A stretch of 64,000 nt of DNA from Streptosporangium becharense (lineage in GTDB: Bacteria; Actinomycetota; Actinomycetes; Streptosporangiales; Streptosporangiaceae), in assembly GCF_014204985.1 (NCBI RefSeq), contig NZ_JACHMP010000001.1, forward strand, positions 3,100,001 to 3,164,000. The letters are read 5' to 3'. A program made the translations under genes and the position numbers. The notes under the pieces were generated by a model. The model was not told the origin of the DNA. It did not search any database and saw nothing but the letters and a program-made list of their open reading frames with translations. This document shows, piece by piece, positions 50,554 to 60,755 of this stretch (positions are counted from its first letter, which is position 1; every line of letters begins with the position of its first letter).

Positions 50554-51327
50554 CTACGCGGACGCCTCCAGCAGCACGGACGCCACCAGCTCCGGGTCGT
50601 CGGTCATGGGCACGTGACCGCAGCCCGCGAGCAGCTTCACCCGCTGCCCCGACCATCTCGCGGCCCGCACGGCCTGCCGCCGCAACAGCAGCCGGTCGTG
50701 CCGGCCCCAGGCGATCGTGATGGGCACCTTCGGCGGGGCGGGCGGCATCAGCCAGGCGAGCGACTCCAGGGTGGCGTCGAACCCGCGAGCGTCCCGCAGC
50801 GCCCGTAGGGCCGCGAGCAGCGCCTGCGGGGGAAGCCGGGAGGGGTGGGCCACCAGCAGACCGGCGGAGAGGATCCGGCCGGACGGGTGCTCCGCGGCCA
50901 CGTGGGCACGCTCAGGCGGGACGGCCCGGACCGACGCCCGGGCCGCGCGCAGGACGGCTCGCGCGTACGCGAGTTCCGTCCGGTTCCAGAACCCGGCGGG
51001 CGAGAGCGCGGTGGCGGTGCGGACCGCCCCCCGGGCCGCCAGTTCGAGGGCGACGTAGCCCCCCAGCGAGTTGCCCGCCACGTGGGGGGCCTGCAGCCCG
51101 AGCATGGCGCAGAAGGACTCGACCGCGTCGGCGAGGGTCTCCGCCGTGTACGGCGTCCCGGGGGGCAGCGGCGGCGAGGCGCCGAACCCCGGGAAGTCGA
51201 CGGCGATCACGTCCCGCTCGGCGGCGAGACGGTCGATCACCGGTGACCACGCCTGCCAGTGGTGTCCGATTCCGTGCAGCAGGACCAGGGGGGACCCCGT
51301 TCCGCGGCGTTCGAAGGCCAGCTCCAT
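50554..51327 (-). CDS. Alpha/beta hydrolase
   Basis: 257-aa alpha/beta-fold hydrolase. The oxyanion region is LLHGIGHHWQAW, the nucleophile serine lies in the elbow GNSLGG, the acid in AWGRHDRLLL and the histidine in GCGHVPMTDDP. The start is the ATG at 51327 (MELAFERRGTGSPLVLLHG), the shortest that keeps the first strand. The substrate cannot be named; the sequence looks like a general esterase or C-C hydrolase relative. Just downstream of the phosphatase gene on the same strand. Confidence 0.88.
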   Translation of the reverse strand: MELAFERRGTGSPLVLLHGIGHHWQAWSPVIDRLAAERDVIAVDFPGFGASPPLPPGTPYTAETLADAVESFCAMLGLQAPHVAGNSLGGYVALELAARGAVRTATALSPAGFWNRTELAYARAVLRAARASVRAVPPERAHVAAEHPSGRILSAGLLVAHPSRLPPQALLAALRALRDARGFDATLESLAWLMPPAPPKVPITIAWGRHDRLLLRRQAVRAARWSGQRVKLLAGCGHVPMTDDPELVASVLLEASA

Positions 51328-51379
51328 GTCCCGAGTCAAGCACCGTCGGGGGAAGCGATCCAGCCTTGCCGCACCGGGT

Positions 51380-53605
51380 TCAGCGCGACTTGGTGGGGAT
51401 CTCGAACCAGACGGCCTTGCCCTCCTTGGTGGGACGCGAGCCCCAGCGCCTGGCGAGCTGGTCGACGAGATAGAGACCGCGGCCACCCTCGTCGTTCTCA
51501 CCGGCGCTGCGGATGCGGGGCAGCCGCAGGTCCTGGTCGAAGACCTCGACCCAGACGGACTCGCCGCCGCGGCGGAGGCGGAGGGTGAACTCCTTCTCGT
51601 TGACGACCTCGTCCTCGAAACCGGGGATGTCCCACGACTCGTCGAACGCCAGAGGGGGGCCGTCCATCGTCAGCTCCCGGCGCGGGACGCTGGCGCTGGC
51701 GGCGTGCAGCACGACGTTGGTCACCACCTCGGAGACGAGCAGGCAGGCGAGCTCGGCGCGCTCCTCGGGGACGTTCCAGTCGGCGAACGCCTCCGACGCC
51801 ATCCGGCGGGCCTCACCCACCATGATCGGCTGAGCCGGGAAGGTGCGTTCCTGGACGTCCAGGTTCTCCGGCGCGGAGCGGACCACCAGGAGGGCCGTGT
51901 CGTCGTCGATCTCACCGGGCACCGCGGCGATCGCGGCGTCGGCGATGCCCTCCACGGAGGTGTCGCCGATCCGGACGAGCTTGTCGCAGAGAACCGCGAG
52001 GGTCTCCTCCAGACCGGACGTCCTGCCTCCGGCCTCGCGGAGCGGCCGACGGTCGACGAGCCCGTCGGTGTACAGCAGCAGCGCGGCCCCGGGGGGAAGC
52101 GTCCGGGTCTCCTCCTTGTAGACCAGGTCCGCGGGAAGACCCTTGGCCCGCACGCCGAGCGGCTGGCCGACCTCGTGGATGTCGAGCTCGGTGCAGGTCT
52201 CGCCGATGAGCAGCAGCGGCGGGGCGTGGCCGGCGTTGGCGAAGGACAGCTGCCGCGACCAGGCGTCGTACACCAGGTACTGGCAGGTGACGATGGGCGG
52301 GACGCTGACGTCGGCGCCGCTGTCGTCCTGCTCGGGGGTGGCGATGATGCGCGTCCACTCGTCGAGCCTGGCGAGGATCTCCGCGGGCGGCTTGTCGTCC
52401 TGGGCGAAGGCCCGCAGGGCGGCGCGCAGTTGCCCCATGACGGCCGCCGCCTTGGCGCCGCGGCCCTCGACGTCGCCGATGACGATGCCGACCCGGCCCG
52501 CCGAGAGCGGGATGACGTCGTACCAGTCGCCGCCGACCTGGGTCTGGATGCCCTGCCCGTGGCTGGCCAGGGGCGCCGCCGGGTAGTAGCGGACCGCGAT
52601 CTCCAGCCCGTCGAGCTGCGGCAGCGCGCGGGGAAGCAGGTGCTTCTGGAAGGACTCGGCGGTGTGCCGCTCCTCCTCGAACAGCAGCGCGTTGTCGACG
52701 GCCAGGGCGACCCGGGTGGCGATGGCCCCCACGAAGTCGCGGTCGAAGGCGTCGTAGTGCGGGCTGCGCCGGTCGGTCAGGTTGGACAGCCCCAGATACA
52801 TCAGCCCCAGGGTCTCGCCCCGCACGCTCAGCGGCGCGACGATGGCCGAGGTCATGCCGATCTCGGCGGCGAGACGGGTGTTGGCCTCACCGGGACTGGG
52901 GTAGCTGGTCTGCGAGAAGTCCTCGACCAGGATCGTCTCCTGGCGGCGCAGCGCGATGTCGGCGTAGTGCCCCGTCGGGTAGCGGATCTCCGCGCCGACC
53001 GGCGCCCAGGTGTCGGGCGGCGGGCTCCAGCCCTGGACGTGGGTGGAGACCCTGCGCACCAGCCGGTCACCCTCCACCAGCTCGATGAAGCAGTGGTCGG
53101 CGAACTGCGGGACCAGCATCTCCGCGACGCGTTTGAGCGTCTCCTCGACGTAGAGGGACCCGGCGAGCCGCTCGCCGATCCGCTCCAGGAGGCCGAAGCG
53201 GTCCTTCTCCCGCTCGTTGCTGCGCATCGCCTCGCGGGCGGTGATGACGATGCCCGTCACCGATCCGGAGGGGTGGCGCAGCGGCACGGCCTGGGCACGG
53301 ACGTAGATGATCGTCCCGTCTCCGCGCCTGACGTCGAACGTGCCCTCCCAGACTCCGCCCTTGAGCACGTGCTTGGAGAGCTCGACCGCCAGCGGGTGGT
53401 CCTTCTCCATGATGCCGAGGGAGAGGGACCGGTCGCGGGGCCCGGACGTTCCGGGACGCCCGAACAGCCTCTCGGCGAACGGATTCCAGTAGAGGAGGTT
53501 GCTGAACCGGTCGGTGACGACCACCGCCATCTCGGCCTGGTCCAGAACGGAACCGGCTGTGAGGTGGTCGGCGGAGTCTTGGGAAACATCCCCCCACCGC
53601 TTCAT
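51380..53605 (-). CDS. PAS-GAF-SpoIIE phosphatase with C-terminal HATPase (anti-sigma) domain
   Basis: 741-aa multi-domain regulator. PAS domain at about residues 20-130 (FSNLLYWNPFAERLFG), GAF at about 150-300, PP2C/SpoIIE phosphatase at about 320-540 (GGDWYDVIPL, IGDVEGRGAKAA, LLLYTDGLVDRR, D-D-D-T-A-L-L-V-V), and an RsbW-like histidine-kinase ATPase at about 580-735 (N box LVSEVVTNVVLHA, G box GGRGLYLVDQLA). It should both dephosphorylate and phosphorylate STAS anti-anti-sigma proteins in response to a signal. The start is the ATG at 53605. No partner is adjacent; a STAS protein is encoded at 63137-63475. Confidence 0.92.
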   Translation of the reverse strand: MKRWGDVSQDSADHLTAGSVLDQAEMAVVVTDRFSNLLYWNPFAERLFGRPGTSGPRDRSLSLGIMEKDHPLAVELSKHVLKGGVWEGTFDVRRGDGTIIYVRAQAVPLRHPSGSVTGIVITAREAMRSNEREKDRFGLLERIGERLAGSLYVEETLKRVAEMLVPQFADHCFIELVEGDRLVRRVSTHVQGWSPPPDTWAPVGAEIRYPTGHYADIALRRQETILVEDFSQTSYPSPGEANTRLAAEIGMTSAIVAPLSVRGETLGLMYLGLSNLTDRRSPHYDAFDRDFVGAIATRVALAVDNALLFEEERHTAESFQKHLLPRALPQLDGLEIAVRYYPAAPLASHGQGIQTQVGGDWYDVIPLSAGRVGIVIGDVEGRGAKAAAVMGQLRAALRAFAQDDKPPAEILARLDEWTRIIATPEQDDSGADVSVPPIVTCQYLVYDAWSRQLSFANAGHAPPLLLIGETCTELDIHEVGQPLGVRAKGLPADLVYKEETRTLPPGAALLLYTDGLVDRRPLREAGGRTSGLEETLAVLCDKLVRIGDTSVEGIADAAIAAVPGEIDDDTALLVVRSAPENLDVQERTFPAQPIMVGEARRMASEAFADWNVPEERAELACLLVSEVVTNVVLHAASASVPRRELTMDGPPLAFDESWDIPGFEDEVVNEKEFTLRLRRGGESVWVEVFDQDLRLPRIRSAGENDEGGRGLYLVDQLARRWGSRPTKEGKAVWFEIPTKSR

Positions 53606-53728
53606 CCGGTGACCGCCCCTCGGGGGCGGGTGTGCGCAAAGCGAACCACGGTTGCTCCTGCTGCTGTCTCGGTCTGGGAGTGGAGGGCCTCCCGAACGGG
53701 ATTCAACCAACAAGCAGAGGGGCCCCGG

Positions 53729-54433
53729 TCAGCGCGTGGAGACGAAGACGTGCGCGGCGATGTCCCGCGGCAGAACCGCTGGGGAGTTGTCCGCTTCGTC
53801 GTCACCTGTCACCCGCACACCGTCGTCGCTCGTCGCGAGCGTTACCTCGCGTCCGGGTTGTATCCCAACTTGCTTGAGTTTAAGCATCACAGCCGGATCG
53901 CTTTGCACTTGTTCGCTAATTCGCCGCACGACAGCGGGTATATCTCTGGGTCCCGCCAGAGCGGCCATCGACGGCAGCGACTCGTAGTGGCCGTCGGACA
54001 CGCCGGGGACGCCCAGCTCCTCCAGCCCCGGAATCGGGTTGCCGTGCGGATCCTGGGTGGGGTGGTTGAGCAGGCTGACCAGCCGCGCCTCCACCGACTC
54101 GGACATGACGTGCTCCCAGCGGCACGCCTCGATGTGCACCTCCTCCCAGGGGAGGCCGATGACCTGGGTGAGGAGGCACTCGGCGAGACGGTGCTTGCGC
54201 ATGACGCGGGTGGCGAGCGTGCGGCCCAGGTCGGTCATGGTCAGGTGGCGGTCGCCCTCGACGCGGACCAGACCGTCGCGTTCCATGCGGGCGACCGTCT
54301 GGCTGACGGTGGGACCGCTCTGCTGCAGCCTCTCGGCGATACGCGCGCGCAGGGGGACGATGCCCTCCTCTTCGAGCTCGAAGATCGTACGAAGGTACAT
54401 CTCCGTGGTGTCGATAAGGCCGTGTGCGGTCAA
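53729..54433 (-). CDS. ideR: DtxR/IdeR-type iron-dependent repressor
   Basis: 234-aa metalloregulator. The N-terminal winged helix ([18 protein letters not shown] ... [17 protein letters not shown]) is followed by the dimerisation/metal domain and an SH3-like C-terminal domain. Metal ligands are all present: Met12 in TTEM, His and Glu in KHRLAE, His, Cys, Glu and His in [12 protein letters not shown]. Likely senses ferrous iron and represses uptake genes. The start is TTG behind GGGAGGAG; TTG lowers expression, as expected for a regulator. Confidence 0.92.
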   Translation of the reverse strand: MTAHGLIDTTEMYLRTIFELEEEGIVPLRARIAERLQQSGPTVSQTVARMERDGLVRVEGDRHLTMTDLGRTLATRVMRKHRLAECLLTQVIGLPWEEVHIEACRWEHVMSESVEARLVSLLNHPTQDPHGNPIPGLEELGVPGVSDGHYESLPSMAALAGPRDIPAVVRRISEQVQSDPAVMLKLKQVGIQPGREVTLATSDDGVRVTGDDEADNSPAVLPRDIAAHVFVSTR

Positions 54434-54602
54434 GGCTCCTCCCGTCCTCTCTCGATGCTACGTCCATCGCACGGTGTTCCCGAGAGGTTCCCGAGGGGCC
54501 GGCGCGGAACTAGGAAGCCTGGAAGTCAGACCCTATTGGGAGATGGACCCGTGATGGCAAAGCAAGGCAACGCCCGGAGGCGGCAAATCCTTCCCGCCCT
54601 GC

Positions 54603-55850
54603 TCACAGACTCCTGACGGCGGGGCGGTACGCCCGGAACGCCGGTACGGCGAGCCCCACCGCGAGCACCGCCACCGCGCAGGCGAGCCCGCCGCCCACCC
54701 ACGCCCCGGTGGCGCCGAACCACGAGGCGGTGACCCCGGCCCGCAGGTCCCCCAGCCGGGGCCCTCCGGCGACGACCACCGTGAACACGCCCTGCATCCT
54801 CCCCCGCATGTCGTCCGGCGCGTGGGTCTGCAGGATCGTCTGCCGCCAGACAGCGGAGACCAGGTCGGCGGCCCCGCCGAACGCCAGCAGCGCGACCATC
54901 AGCCAGAGCTGGTCGACGAGCCCGGCGGCGGCCACGGAGAGCCCCCAGGCGGCGATGACGTAGGTGAGCGCCAGGCCCTGGCGCCGGACCCGGCCCACCC
55001 ACCCCGACAGCAGGCCGCCGAGCAGCGAGCCGATGGCGATGCTCGCCGACAGCCAGCCGAACGCGACCGGCGAACCGGCGAACCGCTCGTCGACGATCTC
55101 CGGGAACAACGCCCTGGGCAGCGCGAACGCCATGGCGATGACGTCCACGGCGAACGACATCAGCACGACCGGGTGTCCGGCGACGTAGCGCAGGCCGTCC
55201 ACCACCGACCGCAGGCCGGGCCGGGCCGTCTCGCCGAGCGGTTCCAGTCTCGGCAGCCGTACCGCGGCGTAGAAGCCCGCACCGAAGAGCACGGCGTCGA
55301 TCAGGTACGCCACGGCGAAGCCGCCCCGGGCGAGCACGACCCCGCCCAGCAGCGGCCCCACCACGGTGCCGAGACTGCTCGCCAGGAAGTTGAGCGTGTT
55401 GGCGGCCGGGACCAGGTCGCCGGGGACGAGCCTGGGGATGATCGCGCCTCTGGTCGGCCCGGTGATGGCGAAGCCCGTGGCGTGCACGGCCACGGTGGCC
55501 AGCAGCAGGCCGACGTTCGTGGCGCCCAGCGCGGCCTGGACCAGGAGCGCGAGCGTCGCCGCCCAGGCGATCACCGCACCGATCATGAGCAGCTTGCGCC
55601 GGTCGACCGCGTCGGCGACGGCTCCGCCCCAGAGCCCGAAGACGACCAGGGGGATGAGGTTGGCCGGGCCGAGCATGCCGACCCAGAAGGACGACTTGGT
55701 GATCGCGTAGAGCTGCGCGCTGCCCGCGACCGAGGTGAGCTGGAAGCCGATGAACGACACGCCCTGCCCCGCCCAGAGCCGCCGGTAGGCGGGGATGCCG
55801 AGCGGACGCGTGTCGGCCGCGTGCCTCCGCACGAAGTCCCCGAAGCCCAC
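54603..55850 (-). CDS. MFS transporter (EntS-like group)
   Basis: 415-aa major facilitator with about eleven to twelve hydrophobic segments. It starts at GTG (MGFGDFVRRHAADTRPL) with GGAGGGGG upstream. FRAYRP-like C-terminus, G-G-A-V-A-D-A-V-D-R-R-K in the loop 2-3 motif, and G-P-T-R-G-A-I-I-P-R-L-V-P are typical of the enterobactin-exporter type. Cargo unknown; the IdeR gene downstream in the same direction is a hint towards siderophore export but is 169 bp away and not clearly cotranscribed. An AT-rich inverted repeat lies just upstream. Confidence 0.88.
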   Translation of the reverse strand: MGFGDFVRRHAADTRPLGIPAYRRLWAGQGVSFIGFQLTSVAGSAQLYAITKSSFWVGMLGPANLIPLVVFGLWGGAVADAVDRRKLLMIGAVIAWAATLALLVQAALGATNVGLLLATVAVHATGFAITGPTRGAIIPRLVPGDLVPAANTLNFLASSLGTVVGPLLGGVVLARGGFAVAYLIDAVLFGAGFYAAVRLPRLEPLGETARPGLRSVVDGLRYVAGHPVVLMSFAVDVIAMAFALPRALFPEIVDERFAGSPVAFGWLSASIAIGSLLGGLLSGWVGRVRRQGLALTYVIAAWGLSVAAAGLVDQLWLMVALLAFGGAADLVSAVWRQTILQTHAPDDMRGRMQGVFTVVVAGGPRLGDLRAGVTASWFGATGAWVGGGLACAVAVLAVGLAVPAFRAYRPAVRSL

Positions 55851-55873
55851 CCGTCCCCCTCCACCTATCAGAC

Positions 55874-55887
55874 ATATAGCGATATAT
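55874..55887 (-). promoter_or_regulatory. AT-rich inverted repeat before the MFS gene
   Basis: ATATA-N4-TATAT (55874-55878, 55883-55887) in a short AT-rich island 24 bp before the GTG. It likely contains the promoter; the symmetry suggests a repressor site of the PadR/TetR type, which is a guess. Confidence 0.4.
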
Positions 55888-55908
55888 CAGTAAGTGGGAG
55901 GGAAGGTA

Positions 55909-56598
55909 TCAGGGGGCGAGGCGTTCGATGACCCAGGAGGAGCCCGAGCGGCGGTAACGGAGACGATCATGCATACGGTCGGTGCGGCCCTGCCAGAACT
56001 CCACCTCGGCGGGCACCACCCGGAACCCGCCCCAGAAGTCGGGAACCGGCGGATCGTCCGGCCAGCGGGCCGACAGCTCCTCGTAACGGGCGTCCAGCTC
56101 CTCCCGGGAGTGCACGACCGCCGACTGCCGCGAGGCCCAGGCCCCGATCCTGGACCCGTACGGACGGGACCTGAAGTAGGCGGCCGACTCCTCGCGCGGC
56201 AACCGCACCACCGACCCCTCCACCCGGACCTGACGGCGGATGGAGTGCCAGGGGAACAGCAGGGCGGCGCGCGGGTTCTCCGCGAGGTCACGGCCCTTGC
56301 GCGACTCGTAGTTGGTGTAGAAGACGAACCCGTTCTCGTCGTACCCCTTCAGCAGAACGGTCCTGGCCGTGGGCCGGCCGCCCGCCGAGGCGGTCGCGAG
56401 CACGGCCGCGTTCGGTTCCGGAAGTCCGGCGTCCACGGCCTCGCCGAACCAGAGGGCGAACTGTGACACGGGGTCGGGGGCGAGGTCTGCCTCCCGCAGG
56501 GGCAGCCCTTCGTACGTGCGGCGGAGTCCCGCCAGCGAAGGCGGTCGCGATGTGGCATCCACGGGAAGGTATTCTCGCGTGCCGAGCCGGAGGTACAC
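55909..56598 (-). CDS. pdxH: Pyridoxamine 5'-phosphate oxidase
   Basis: 229-aa FMN flavoenzyme that oxidises pyridoxamine/pyridoxine 5'-phosphate to PLP. Typical motifs are [15 protein letters not shown] at the N-terminus, [24 protein letters not shown] in the FMN/PLP barrel, and the C-terminal [11 protein letters not shown]. The start is GTG at 56598 with AGGGGGTAG; a GTG 12 codons in ([12 protein letters not shown]) would match shorter relatives but has no ribosome binding site. It is divergent from citrate synthase, a known actinobacterial neighbourhood. Confidence 0.95.
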   Translation of the reverse strand: MYLRLGTREYLPVDATSRPPSLAGLRRTYEGLPLREADLAPDPVSQFALWFGEAVDAGLPEPNAAVLATASAGGRPTARTVLLKGYDENGFVFYTNYESRKGRDLAENPRAALLFPWHSIRRQVRVEGSVVRLPREESAAYFRSRPYGSRIGAWASRQSAVVHSREELDARYEELSARWPDDPPVPDFWGGFRVVPAEVEFWQGRTDRMHDRLRYRRSGSSWVIERLAP

Positions 56599-56687
56599 GC
56601 GCTACCCCCTACCTGGGACGTTCGCGTTTCGACGGGTCCGGCGGCACACCGCCTCAGCCCAGGGGGTTGAATATGACCCGCCGGTAT

Positions 56688-56713
56688 CTCGACATCAAGG
56701 CTTTGACTTCAAG
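56688..56713 (+). promoter_or_regulatory. Tandem CTCGACATCAAG-like boxes before citrate synthase
   Basis: CTCGACATCAAG (56688-56699) and TTTGACTTCAAG (56702-56713) are two related, imperfectly palindromic boxes just before the ribosome binding site. They could be a regulator site; the family is not known to me. Confidence 0.35.
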
Positions 56714-56731
56714 AAAGGGAGGCGGCCGAGA

Positions 56732-57838
56732 ATGTCCGACTTCAAACCCGGGCTCGAGGGCGTAGTGGCCTTCGAGACGGAGATCGCGGAACCGGACAAA
56801 GAAGGGGGCGCCCTGCGGTACCGGGGCGTCGACATCGAAGAGCTGGTCGGCCGCGTCTCCTTCGGACACGTGTGGGGCCTGCTCGTCGACAACAAGTTCC
56901 AGCCGGGGCTCCCCCCGGCCGAGCCTTACCCCATTCCTGTCCACTCCGGTGACATCCGCGTCGACGTGCAGAGCGCCCTGGCCATCCTGGCCCCCGCGTA
57001 CGGCTTCAGGCCGCTGCTCGACATCGACGACGACCAGGCCCGCGCGGACCTGGCCAGGGCCAGCGTCACGGCGCTGAGCTTCGTCGCCCAGTCCGCCCGC
57101 GGGCTCGGCAAGCCGATGGTCCCCCAGAGCGAGGTCGACAAGGGGCAGAGCATCGTCGAGCGGTTCATGATCCGCTGGCAGGGCGAGCCCGACCCCAAGC
57201 ACGTCAAGGCCATTGACGCCTACTGGACCTCCGCGGCCGAGCACGGCATGAACGCCTCCACGTTCACCGCCCGTGTCATCGCCTCCACCGGCGCCGACGT
57301 GGCCGCGGCGCTGAGCGGCGCGGTCGGCGCGATGTCCGGTCCGCTGCACGGCGGCGCCCCCGCCCGCGTGCTGCACATGATCGAGGGTGTCGAGCAGGTC
57401 GGCGACGCCAAGAAGTACGTCCAGTCGGAGCTCGACAAGGGCCAGCGCCTGATGGGCTTCGGCCACCGCGTCTACCGGGCCGAGGACCCCCGGGCGCGCG
57501 TGCTCCGCCGCACCGCCAAGGAGCTCGACGCTCCGCGCTACGAGGTGGCCGCGGCGCTGGAGAAGGCCGCCCTGGAGGAGCTGCACGCCCGCAAGCCCGA
57601 CCGGGTGCTCGCCACCAACGTCGAGTACTGGGCCGCGGTCATCCTGGACTTCGCCCAGGTTCCCTCGTCCATGTTCACCTCGATGTTCACCTGCGCACGC
57701 ACCGCGGGCTGGGCCGCCCACATCCTGGAGCAGAAGCGCACGGGCAGGCTGGTCCGCCCCAGCGCCAACTACGTGGGTCCGTCGCAGCGCTCGGTGAACG
57801 ACGTTCCCGGGGCCGCCGAGGTCGTCGGCGCCCTCTGA
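56732..57838 (+). CDS. Citrate synthase (type II-like, CitA)
   Basis: 368-aa citrate synthase condensing oxaloacetate and acetyl-CoA. Catalytic histidines lie in SAAEHGMNASTF and GPLHGGAPA (and the substrate-binding GFGHRVYRAEDPRA); the C-terminal RPSANYVGP is typical. The short length fits the bacterial dimeric type that can also act as 2-methylcitrate synthase. The start is the ATG at 56732 (MSDFKPGLEGVVAFETEIAE), with AGGGAGG about 11 bp upstream. It ends in a clear terminator. Confidence 0.93.
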   Translation: MSDFKPGLEGVVAFETEIAEPDKEGGALRYRGVDIEELVGRVSFGHVWGLLVDNKFQPGLPPAEPYPIPVHSGDIRVDVQSALAILAPAYGFRPLLDIDDDQARADLARASVTALSFVAQSARGLGKPMVPQSEVDKGQSIVERFMIRWQGEPDPKHVKAIDAYWTSAAEHGMNASTFTARVIASTGADVAAALSGAVGAMSGPLHGGAPARVLHMIEGVEQVGDAKKYVQSELDKGQRLMGFGHRVYRAEDPRARVLRRTAKELDAPRYEVAAALEKAALEELHARKPDRVLATNVEYWAAVILDFAQVPSSMFTSMFTCARTAGWAAHILEQKRTGRLVRPSANYVGPSQRSVNDVPGAAEVVGAL

Positions 57839-57847
57839 CCCGTGTCA

Positions 57848-57879
57848 CGGCTGCCGCGTGGCATCCCGCGCGGCAGCCG
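57848..57879 (+). terminator. Terminator after citrate synthase
   Basis: Perfect 11-bp stem CGGCTGCCGCG/CGCGGCAGCCG (57848-57858, 57869-57879) with a 10-nt loop, 9 bp past the stop. Confidence 0.7.
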
Positions 57880-57956
57880 TTCCGCGACCGGCCCGTGTCC
57901 GCCCCACACCGGTCCGTGACGGACCGTGACGATCTGTGACTGGCCGTGACATACGG

Positions 57957-57983
57957 CGTCCGCTCCGTCCGCTCCGTCCGCTC
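57957..57983. repeat. 9-bp tandem repeat, three copies
   Basis: CGTCCGCTC is repeated three times without change in the intergenic region before serC. No coding or regulatory role is apparent. Confidence 0.8.
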
Positions 57984-58091
57984 TGTGCCGACCGGCGTCC
58001 CGGCCGTGCCCGGAGGGTCTCTCCCGGATGTCCGGACACGCCCTCGCGTCTCAGAATCCGGACCCCGTCCTGGACCGATCCCCGGGCTCAG

Positions 58092-59213
<1,122 letters not shown>

Positions 59214-59219
59214 GCGGCG

Positions 59220-59254
59220 CGCGGGCGGGTGCCGGCGACCGGCTCCCGCCCGCG
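59220..59254. terminator. Bidirectional terminator between serC and the BlaI-like gene
   Basis: 16-bp arms with one mismatch (59220-59235, 59239-59254) and loop CGA, between convergent genes. Confidence 0.7.
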
Positions 59255-59313
59255 ACGCCCCGATCCGGCTCGCCCCCGGGCACCCGGGCATCCGGTGGCC
59301 ATGCCCGCGGGCC

Positions 59314-59715
59314 CTAGGGCAGCACCGCGGTGCCCTGGTTCTGGGCGTGGGCCCGTTCCCCCGCGCGCCGGGCGAGCTCGTGCAGCAGGCGCAACGCGTC
59401 GTCCGGGTCCACCCTCTCGGCGAAGCGCGAGAGCACCGGGGCCCGGTCGGGGCTGCCGGCCAGGGCGTCCAGCATCAACCCGGCGACGTGCTCGTCCCGC
59501 GAGTGGCTGGCGGTGTAGCGGAAGGCGTTGCGCGAGGGCGCCCGCTGGAGCAGTCCTTTCCTGACGAGCCGCTCGGCGACGGTCTGCACCGTGGTGTACG
59601 CCAGCGGGCGTTCGGCCCCGTCGTTGAGCATGTCCTGCACCTGGCGGACCAGCAGTGGTTCCTTGCAACCCCACAGCACATCCATGATCGCGCGTTCCAG
59701 GGATCCCAGGTTCAC
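59314..59715 (-). CDS. BlaI/MecI/CopY-family repressor
   Basis: 133-aa winged-helix repressor. It opens LGSLERAIMDVLW, has recognition helix AYTTVQTVAERLVRKGLL, then Y-T-A-S-H-S-R-D-E-H and a helical dimerisation tail. Family members are inactivated by a BlaR1-type M56 protease, usually encoded next door; no such gene is nearby. The start is GTG with GGAAGG upstream. An AT-rich island at 59790-59835 is probably its own promoter/operator. Confidence 0.85.
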   Translation of the reverse strand: MNLGSLERAIMDVLWGCKEPLLVRQVQDMLNDGAERPLAYTTVQTVAERLVRKGLLQRAPSRNAFRYTASHSRDEHVAGLMLDALAGSPDRAPVLSRFAERVDPDDALRLLHELARRAGERAHAQNQGTAVLP

Positions 59716-59938
59716 CTGCGCCCACCTTCCGAGGGTCGCGCCCGGCGACGCGGGCCCTCTGGAACGTGGACGGGCACGGAGCCAGGCAAGTTCGCATCGT
59801 GAAATTTAGTCATATTGTCACTTAAATCTCCTGATGCGGCCATAGCCGAGCGTGAGCCGCGGAGCCACCTCCCGGGAGGACCCAGAAGGCCCCGGGAGCC
59901 CAAGGGGCCGGTCCGGCCCCTCCGACGGTCAGCACCGT

Positions 59939-60562
59939 TCAGAACTCGTCGGCGCCGGTGACCTGGGTGATGGGGAAGATGTGGCGCGAGGCCGCGCAGA
60001 CGGTCTCCAGGACGTGCACCGGGACGTCGTCCTCGGAGTAGGCGGCGCGCAGGATCTGCACCACCCACTCCCCCGGGTCGAGCCGGAGGGTGTCGGCCTC
60101 GAACCGCGTCGGCGGACGGGCGACCAGATACTCCTCGGCGTGGCCGAACCGGTGGCCGAGGGCCTCGATCCCCGCCTGCAGGCTCGGCCGGAGGAACCCG
60201 GGCTCCGCCAGCGGGGTGCCGCCGAAGAGGTCGAGACGCAGGTAGCTGGTGGCGATCCGGACGGGCACCCCGTCGGCGGACATCATCTTCCGCCTGGCCA
60301 GGACCTCGTCACCCGGCTCGACGCGCAGGGCGGCGGCGACGTGGTCCGCGGCCCGCTCGGGGCCCACGTAGAGCATGCGGCGCGAGGGACGGACCCCCTG
60401 CCGCTCCGACTCGGCCATGAACAGCGACGCCGACCCCCGGACCGCCGGTTCGGTGGGCAACGCCCGGCGGACCAGCACGCGGGGCTCGCCGTACGCCGCC
60501 GGGGACGTCCCCGGCGCCTCCTGACCGGCTGCCGTGCCGTCGGTCGCGATCTCGTTCCCCAC
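59939..60562 (-). CDS. UTRA-domain protein lacking a GntR DNA-binding domain
   Basis: 207-aa protein whose main part (about residues 60-200) is a UTRA ligand-binding domain as in HutC-type GntR regulators: DEVLARRKMMSADGVPVRIATSYL, then P-G-E-W-V-V-Q-I-L-R-A-A-Y. The winged helix that normally precedes it is missing; the frame upstream is low-complexity. The start is taken as GTG at 60562 with CAGGAGGG about 11 bp before it. Stand-alone UTRA proteins are common in actinomycetes and may act as ligand-sensing partners. Not obviously in an operon. Confidence 0.7.
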   Translation of the reverse strand: MGNEIATDGTAAGQEAPGTSPAAYGEPRVLVRRALPTEPAVRGSASLFMAESERQGVRPSRRMLYVGPERAADHVAAALRVEPGDEVLARRKMMSADGVPVRIATSYLRLDLFGGTPLAEPGFLRPSLQAGIEALGHRFGHAEEYLVARPPTRFEADTLRLDPGEWVVQILRAAYSEDDVPVHVLETVCAASRHIFPITQVTGADEF

Positions 60563-60755
60563 CGGTGCGGGCCCTCCTGGAAGACGGTGCTCCGAATCGA
60601 CCTTATTCGATCCGGCGGGGCGTCCGCCCGGGGACCGTCCGGCTGCCGCAGCCCCGGGGCCGCGGGGCCGGGACCGCCTGGCCCGGGGCCGCAGGGCCGC
60701 CTGGCCGGGATCACCGGCCCCGGTGCCGCAGGGTGAGCCTGGTGGCCGGGCGAGC

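Noticed and set aside
51071-54616. 1181-codon plus-strand frame opposite the phosphatase and IdeR genes
   Set aside because: Same composition artefact; both minus-strand genes have complete catalytic or metal-binding motifs.
54554-54616. 20-codon frame starting MAKQGNARRRQILPALL with a GGGAG box upstream
   Set aside because: Too short to support, overlaps the end of the MFS gene on the other strand, no terminator or family.
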